Source: CAZPAH01 sp964584495
GTDB taxonomy: Bacteria; Krumholzibacteriota; Krumholzibacteriia; Krumholzibacteriales; Krumholzibacteriaceae
Direction of reading: 5' to 3'
NCBI GenBank assembly: GCA_964584495.1
Contig: CAZPAH010000108.1
Location: forward strand, 1-9,392
Length of the DNA: 9,392 nucleotides
Below are positions 5,518 through 9,392 of the stretch, in pieces. The notes below the pieces were generated by a model that did no database searches, had not been told where the DNA came from, and saw nothing but the letters and a program-made list of their open reading frames with translations. A program made the translations under genes and the position numbers. Position 1 is the first letter of the stretch. Each line of letters starts with the position of its first letter.

Positions 5518-6744
5518 GTGAGCACTTTCAGTTCGATCGAAGAGGCGTTGGAGGATATCCGGGCCGGCAAGATGGTGATCGTCATCGACGATGAGAGCAG
5601 GGAGAACGAAGGGGATCTAATCATGGCCGCAGAGAAGGTGACGGCGGAGAGCGTCAACTTCATAGCCAAGCATGCCAGGGGGTTGATATGCGTGGCCCTG
5701 CTGGGAAAACGGCTCGACCATCTCAGGCTCGGGATGATGGTGCAGGAAAACACGGCCAGGATGGAGACGCCTTTCACCGTCTCGGTGGACGCCGTGCACG
5801 GAACGACCACAGGGATTTCCGCTTTCGACAGGGCCGTGACCATAAAGGCGCTCCTCGATCCCGAGACGAAACCGGAGGATCTCGCCCGCCCGGGGCACAT
5901 CTTTCCTTTGAGAGCGGCGGACAGCGGTGTTCTGCGGCGGGCAGGACACACTGAGGCCGCGGTGGATATCGTGAGGCTCGCCGGACTGGAACCGGCTGGG
6001 GTTCTCTGCGAAATCATGGCCGAAGACGGTACTATGGCGCGCACCCCGGAGCTGGAGGAATTCGCGAAAAGGTTCGATCTGAAGATTGTGACCATCTTCG
6101 ATCTTATAAAGTACAGGCGCAGGAAGGAGAAACTGGTCAGGAGGGTCGCACAGGCTTCCCTGCCGACTAAGTACGGGGAGTTCCGCCTGATAGCCTTCGA
6201 GGGGATTCTCGACGGATCCGCCAGCGTCGCCCTGGTCATGGGCGAGCCGGACAAGGATGAGAGCGCCCTGGTCCGCGTGCATTCTCAGTGCCTAACGGGG
6301 GACGTTTTTGGATCGCTTCGCTGCGATTGCGGAGAACAGCTGAGCTCGGCCCTGAAGAGGATAGCGAGCGAGGGGAGCGGTGTGTTCCTGTACATTCAGC
6401 AGGAAGGCCGCGGGATCGGGCTGGTCAACAAGGTGCGGGCCTACGCCCTGCAGGACAGGGGGAGGGACACCGTCGAGGCCAACGAGGAGCTAGGGTTCCC
6501 CGCCGATCTTCGCGATTACGGAACCGGCGCACAGATCCTAGCAGATCTCGGGCTACACAAGATCAGGCTGCTTACGAATAATCCCAGGAAGGTCGTGGGC
6601 CTCGAGGCCTACGGGCTAGAGATCGTGGAACGGCTGCCCATCGAGGTTCCTCCCAATAAGAGGAACATAAAGTACCTGACGACCAAGAAGGACAAGCTGG
6701 GACATCTTTTCTCGGAGATTCTCGACGAAGAGGTGAGTAGATGA
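5518..6744 (+). CDS. ribBA: Bifunctional 3,4-dihydroxy-2-butanone 4-phosphate synthase / GTP cyclohydrolase II RibBA
   Basis: This fusion supplies both pathway precursors. The RibB half makes DHBP from ribulose 5-phosphate and the RibA half opens GTP to the pyrimidine intermediate. The product is 408 residues. RibB (about 1-200) shows DDESRENEGDL, TPFTVSVDAVHGTTTGIS, RPGHIFPL, RAGHTEAAVD and CEIMAEDG, all the expected Mg and substrate residues. RibA (about 205-400) shows RVHSQCLTGDVFGSLRCDC with the three zinc cysteines, the catalytic stretch QQEGRGIGL, RDYGTGAQIL and LLTNNPRK. Neither half looks degenerate, unlike some RibBA hybrids. I chose GTG 5518 because the Shine-Dalgarno AGGTGA (5506-5511) is 6 nt away. 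The in-frame GTG at 5512, which adds two residues, directly abuts it. It ends with ATGA shared with a 26-codon ORF. Confidence 0.97.
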   Translation: MSTFSSIEEALEDIRAGKMVIVIDDESRENEGDLIMAAEKVTAESVNFIAKHARGLICVALLGKRLDHLRLGMMVQENTARMETPFTVSVDAVHGTTTGISAFDRAVTIKALLDPETKPEDLARPGHIFPLRAADSGVLRRAGHTEAAVDIVRLAGLEPAGVLCEIMAEDGTMARTPELEEFAKRFDLKIVTIFDLIKYRRRKEKLVRRVAQASLPTKYGEFRLIAFEGILDGSASVALVMGEPDKDESALVRVHSQCLTGDVFGSLRCDCGEQLSSALKRIASEGSGVFLYIQQEGRGIGLVNKVRAYALQDRGRDTVEANEELGFPADLRDYGTGAQILADLGLHKIRLLTNNPRKVVGLEAYGLEIVERLPIEVPPNKRNIKYLTTKKDKLGHLFSEILDEEVSR

Positions 6745-6821
6745 CCGTTTTTGTAGGGGCGGAAAGCGCAGGAGAAGGAATAGATAGATTTTATCGTGCT
6801 GAAAGGAGAAAGAGATGGTAG
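6741..6821 (+). CDS. Small 26-residue ORF bridging ribBA and ribH, possible leader or coupling peptide
   Basis: The ATG at 6741 overlaps the ribBA stop as ATGA and has AGGTGA (6731-6736) 4 nt upstream, the same GAGGTGAGT context that precedes ribBA at 5505-5513. The frame encodes a 26-residue peptide, MTVFVGAES at the start and a basic end AERRKRW, stopping at TAG 6819-6821 inside the first codons of ribH. The 70-bp gap between ribBA and ribH is thus fully covered by translated sequence. No family is recognised. It may simply keep ribosomes moving into ribH (coupling) or be a chance ORF; ribH has its own good Shine-Dalgarno. No homology can be judged from the sequence alone. Confidence 0.4.
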   Translation: MTVFVGAESAGEGIDRFYRAERRKRW

Positions 6822-7279
6822 TTGAAAAAGCGGGAAAACTGCTGGGATCGGGGAAAAAGTTCGCCATCGTCGTAGGCAGGTTCAACGAGCTGGTTTCGAA
6901 CAGCCTCCTTGACGGGGCGCTCGACTGCCTCGTCCGCCATGGAGTCGAGGAGAAGGATATTACCGTCTGCAGGGTGCCCGGATCGTTCGAAATCCCCCAG
7001 GCGGCCAAGCGTGCCGCCATGATGCAGGTCGATGCGGTGATATGCGTAGGCGCCCTGATAAGGGGTGATACTCCCCATTTCGACATACTGGCCTCTCAGG
7101 TAGTAAAGGATATATCGAATGTGGCGCTGGAATCGGAAAAACCGGTGACTTTTGGAATAATCACATCCGATACGCAGGAGCAGGCTCTGGAGCGGGCCGG
7201 CAGCAAGGCAGGAAACAAGGGCTGGCAGTCTGCGCTTTCCGCGATAGAGATGGTCAATCTCTGGAGCGAGTTGGGCTGA
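6815..7279 (+). CDS. ribH: 6,7-dimethyl-8-ribityllumazine synthase (RibH)
   Basis: RibH condenses 5-amino-6-ribitylaminouracil with DHBP to form the lumazine substrate of riboflavin synthase, usually as a pentamer or 60-mer shell. The 154 residues match the family length. Visible motifs are the ring-stacking region FAIVVGRFNELV (16-27), VPGSFEIP (54-61), VGALIRGDTPHFDILASQV (78-96) with the catalytic histidine H88, FGIITSDTQEQALERAG and GNKGWQSALSAIEMVNL near the C-terminus. The ATG at 6815 has AAAGGAGA (6802-6809) 5 nt upstream. It lies two bases before nusB, the usual ribH-nusB neighbour pair. Confidence 0.98.
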   Translation: MVVEKAGKLLGSGKKFAIVVGRFNELVSNSLLDGALDCLVRHGVEEKDITVCRVPGSFEIPQAAKRAAMMQVDAVICVGALIRGDTPHFDILASQVVKDISNVALESEKPVTFGIITSDTQEQALERAGSKAGNKGWQSALSAIEMVNLWSELG

Positions 7280-7281
7280 CG

Positions 7282-7692
7282 ATGAGCCGTAGAAGAAAAG
7301 CCAGGGAGATTGCGCTGCAGTCGCTCTACGCACGGGATATTTCCGGCTGCGGCTGGGAGGAAGCCCTCGCCGCCACGATATCGAGACGCAGATCGTCCGG
7401 GGAAGCCGCCGACTATGCGAGGAGTCTGGTCGAATGGGTTGATACCGAGAGGGAAGATCTAGACCGGCGCATCGAGGCGTGTCTGGAGAATTGGCGGATG
7501 GAAAGGGTGTCGGTGATCGACCGGAATATTCTTCGCATAGCCCTGAGCGAGCTGATCCACAGCCCGGATGTTCCCACAAGCGTGATAATCAACGAGGCCA
7601 TCGAGGTCGCTCATAAGTTCAGCTCGCTCAAGGCGGGGGGCTTCGTGAACGGTATTCTCGACAGGCTGGCCGGGGAGGTCCGCCGAGGATGA
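7282..7692 (+). CDS. nusB: Transcription antitermination protein NusB
   Basis: NusB with NusE (S10) binds boxA RNA and joins the antitermination complex on rRNA operons. The 136-residue all-helical protein starts with the family pattern RRRKAREIALQSLYARD (arginine-rich boxA-binding helix). It carries DRNILRIALSELIH (80-93), VPTSVIINEAIEVAHKFS (97-114) and FVNGILDRLA (121-130). Its start is 2 bp after the ribH stop with no clear Shine-Dalgarno, so it is probably translated by coupling to ribH. It overlaps the next gene by ATGA. Confidence 0.96.
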   Translation: MSRRRKAREIALQSLYARDISGCGWEEALAATISRRRSSGEAADYARSLVEWVDTEREDLDRRIEACLENWRMERVSVIDRNILRIALSELIHSPDVPTSVIINEAIEVAHKFSSLKAGGFVNGILDRLAGEVRRG

Positions 7693-8420
7693 AGGTTTTC
7701 GTCTGTTCCGATATTCACGGAAATCTCAGGGCCCTCGAGGCGGTTCTCTCCCGATATGGAGGCTGTTCCGGGGAGCGTTTCCTCTTTCTGGGAGACTGCT
7801 TGGGCTACGGGCCGCATCAGGACGAGTGCTTGGACCGGATCGTCTCCATTCCCGAGTCGACACTGATCATGGGGAATCACGAGGAGGCTTTCTTCAACGG
7901 CAACGGAGGGATATGGGTTAAAGGACCGGCGGCGTCAGGGTCGGACGTATCGAGGGAAGAGAGCACGGGGAGATTCAGGAAAGATCTGAGGGAGATGTTC
8001 GTGATGACCGGCGCGACGGCAAATTATATCGCAGCGCACGCTTCGCCCGACGAGCCCGAACACTGGAGGTATATTCACTCCCGGTCGGATGCGGACGAGA
8101 TATTCGAAAATCTCGATTTCCGTCTGTGTTTTGTCGGGCACACTCACGTCCCGATGGTGTATACTTATAAGAAAGGACGCATGAAATTCGTCCCCGGCGA
8201 GCCCTTTCGCCTGGATCCCGAAGATCGTTATATAATCAATCCGGGAAGCGTGGGACAGCCCAGGGATGGAGATCCGAGGGCGTCTTTTTGCGTCTATGAG
8301 CCTGGGAAACGGACAATAGTCAATTTCAGGTGTGGCTACGATGTCGAATCGGAAGCGGCCGATTTCAGGAAAGCGGGACTCCCGCTCTATTTCGCCGAAA
8401 GGCTTTTCGTCGGTGCGTGA
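7689..8420 (+). CDS. Calcineurin-like metallophosphoesterase
   Basis: This is a predicted two-metal phosphoesterase of 243 residues, similar in motif layout to the YfcE/diadenosine-tetraphosphatase-like COG0639 group. All metal-ligand motifs are present: SDIHGN (7-12, D8 and H10), GDCLGYGP (35-42, D36), GNHE (62-65, N63 and H64), AHASP (116-120, H117), GHTHVP (150-155) and the following NPGSVGQPRDGDPRAS. An active enzyme is therefore likely. The substrate cannot be read from the sequence; phosphodiesters, nucleotides or phosphoproteins are all possible. There is no signal peptide or TM segment, so it is cytoplasmic. It starts at ATGA overlapping the nusB stop, so it is cotranslated with nusB and formally lies in the rib transcript. 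A role in flavin metabolism, such as the missing dephosphorylation step, is only speculation: that step is usually done by HAD phosphatases. Confidence 0.92.
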   Translation: MKVFVCSDIHGNLRALEAVLSRYGGCSGERFLFLGDCLGYGPHQDECLDRIVSIPESTLIMGNHEEAFFNGNGGIWVKGPAASGSDVSREESTGRFRKDLREMFVMTGATANYIAAHASPDEPEHWRYIHSRSDADEIFENLDFRLCFVGHTHVPMVYTYKKGRMKFVPGEPFRLDPEDRYIINPGSVGQPRDGDPRASFCVYEPGKRTIVNFRCGYDVESEAADFRKAGLPLYFAERLFVGA

Positions 8421-8429
8421 GGGGAGAAT

Positions 8430-9203
8430 TTGAAAGAGAATAGAGTATCGGAAAAGCGGCACTGGGACGATTTCTGGAACCGGGCGGGAAACACTCGGGA
8501 AGTGTACGATAACGACGGGAGGGTTCTTAAGCATTTCGCCGGTGTCGCATCCCTGGAAGGGATGAGCGTTCTGGAGGTGGGGGCCGGCACGGGAAGGGAC
8601 GGGATAATGATGGCCGGCCGAGGGGCGGAGGTGGTATCGCTGGATTACAGCCTTTCCAGCCTGAACATGATCAGGAGCCAGATAGAAGGTGTGGAGGGTG
8701 TATCGTTGTGCGGTGGGGATGCGTTCGCTCTCCCTTTCGCCGACGGAACTTTCGATCTCGTCTTTCACCAGGGACTTCTGGAGCATTTTCGCAATCCCGG
8801 GGAAATGATCGACGAGCATCGCCGGGTCCTCAAGCCCGGCGGGTACATTCTTGTCGACGTTCCCCAAAAATGGCATTACTATACCCCGCTGAAGCATCTC
8901 TTCATAGCGGCCGGATGCTGGTTCGCCGGCTGGGAAACGCAGTTCAGCGCGGCACAGCTCGAATCGATTTTGACCGATCACGGTTTTTCGGTGGTCGCCA
9001 CGTACGGTGAATGGCTCAATCCTCCCATCTGGTTCAGGATACTGAGGAAGGGATTGATTCCACTGGGGGTGAAACTTCCCATGTACCCTCGTATATTCTC
9101 ATGGATAGGCGAAAAACTGGCGGGGCCCAGGGAACGGTTTCTCGTAACGAGGATGGGAGTGAACTGTTCCGTCGTCATAGGGACGATCGCCAGAAAAATA
9201 TAA
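8430..9203 (+). CDS. Class I SAM-dependent methyltransferase
   Basis: The 257-residue protein has the Rossmann methyltransferase core of the Methyltransf_11/25 type. Motif I is VLEVGAGTGRDG (47-58), the motif II acidic strand end is VVSLDYS (68-74), GGDAFALPFADGTFDLVF (95-112) follows, and post-motif LKPGGYILVDVP (134-145). The C-terminal part (about 146-257) has aromatic/hydrophobic patches (HYYTPLKHLFIAAGCWFAGWE and LNPPIWFRILRKGLIPLG) that could form a substrate lid or membrane-associated surface. The substrate is unknown; the adjacent GT4-like gene hints at glycan, lipid or quinone-like acceptors. The TTG at 8430 is the only start codon after the upstream stop and before residue 25. GGGGAG (8421-8426) sits only 3 nt away, which is tight. 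It lies in the same frame as the phosphoesterase, 9 nt after its TGA. Confidence 0.92.
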   Translation: MKENRVSEKRHWDDFWNRAGNTREVYDNDGRVLKHFAGVASLEGMSVLEVGAGTGRDGIMMAGRGAEVVSLDYSLSSLNMIRSQIEGVEGVSLCGGDAFALPFADGTFDLVFHQGLLEHFRNPGEMIDEHRRVLKPGGYILVDVPQKWHYYTPLKHLFIAAGCWFAGWETQFSAAQLESILTDHGFSVVATYGEWLNPPIWFRILRKGLIPLGVKLPMYPRIFSWIGEKLAGPRERFLVTRMGVNCSVVIGTIARKI

Positions 9204-9215
9204 AGGGGTGAGCGG

Positions 9216-9392
9216 TTGAGAATCCTGGCCCTCAATTACAGGGACATGAAGCATCCGGAGGCGGGAGGAGCCGAGGTGCACCTGCACGAGATCCTGAAGC
9301 ACATCGTCGAATGGGGGCATGAAGCCACGGAGATGACTTCTACCTTTCCCGGCTGTTCAGCCGAGGACGAGATCGACGGTTTGGAGTTTGGA
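9216..9392 (+). CDS. GT4-like glycosyltransferase, N-terminal fragment (3' truncated by window edge)
   Basis: The frame from TTG 9216 stays open to the window end, giving the first 59 residues. It starts with a beta strand RILALNYRD, then KHPEAGGAEVHLHEILKHI, then WGHEATEMTSTFPG. This pattern (strand, PxAGGAE glycine loop, helix, GHE.T) is the N-terminal donor/acceptor fold of GT4/GT-B glycosyltransferases that build cell-surface polysaccharide or lipid-linked glycans. AAGGGGTGAG (9203-9212) gives a good Shine-Dalgarno, and the start lies 12 bp after the methyltransferase stop. The identity is well supported at fold level; the sugar and acceptor are not readable. Confidence 0.85.
   Translation, partial: MRILALNYRDMKHPEAGGAEVHLHEILKHIVEWGHEATEMTSTFPGCSAEDEIDGLEFG

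Noticed and set aside
5145..6254. Long antisense open frame (369 codons) across ribE and ribBA
   Set aside because: It is a shadow of two genes with unmistakable conserved motifs on the + strand. Its own translation is low-complexity Ser/Arg/Pro-rich and matches no family.
7935..8981. Long antisense open frame (348 codons) across the phosphoesterase and methyltransferase
   Set aside because: Opposite-strand shadow caused by codon bias; the + strand frames carry complete metal-ligand and SAM-binding motifs.
1..9392. Mobile elements, tRNA/rRNA, CRISPR, toxin-antitoxin or phage-defence genes
   Set aside because: No transposase, integrase, inverted terminal repeats, spacer-repeat pattern, RNA gene fold or defence-type domain could be found; the region reads as core chromosome.

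Overview
The window is a stretch of ordinary bacterial chromosome with all genes on the + strand. By eye it is moderately GC-rich. Arg AGG/AGA and Ile ATA codons are frequent in every gene, and TTG or GTG starts are common (ftsY, ribBA, the methyltransferase, the glycosyltransferase). The complete chemoreceptor and the flagellar-type promoter in front of it point to a motile, two-membrane or diderm-like free-living bacterium. The sequence alone does not fix the phylum, and nothing in it (IS elements, integrases, tRNA, CRISPR, compositional break) suggests recent transfer.

Region 1 (1-1922) holds the 3' end of smc (chromosome condensation ATPase) followed by ftsY (SRP receptor GTPase), a pairing seen in many bacteria. 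Region 2 (1923-3482) is a methyl-accepting chemotaxis protein with a short extracytoplasmic sensor that resembles CHASE8. It is preceded by a sequence matching 13 of 16 positions of the sigma-28 (FliA) promoter consensus.

Region 3 (3483-7692) is a complete riboflavin biosynthesis operon. A near-consensus sigma-70 promoter (TTGACT, 16 bp, TATAAT) is followed by a perfect 8-bp 5'-leader hairpin and a full FMN riboswitch (RFN element). The genes are ribD (deaminase/reductase), ribE (riboflavin synthase), ribBA (bifunctional DHBP synthase/GTP cyclohydrolase II), ribH (lumazine synthase) and nusB (antitermination factor). Together the four rib genes encode the pathway from GTP and ribulose 5-phosphate to riboflavin, apart from the dephosphorylation step, with FMN feedback through the riboswitch. 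A 26-codon ORF with a good Shine-Dalgarno bridges ribBA and ribH and overlaps both.

Region 4 (7689-9392) continues without a visible terminator. It holds a calcineurin-like metallophosphoesterase that overlaps nusB by 4 bp, a class I SAM methyltransferase, and the 5' end of a GT4-like glycosyltransferase. The last two look like the start of a surface-glycan or envelope cluster.

I see no novel multi-gene system. The observations most worth a second look are regulatory: the leader of the rib operon, the small ORF upstream of ribH, the ribE-ribBA hairpin and the sigma-28-like promoter.
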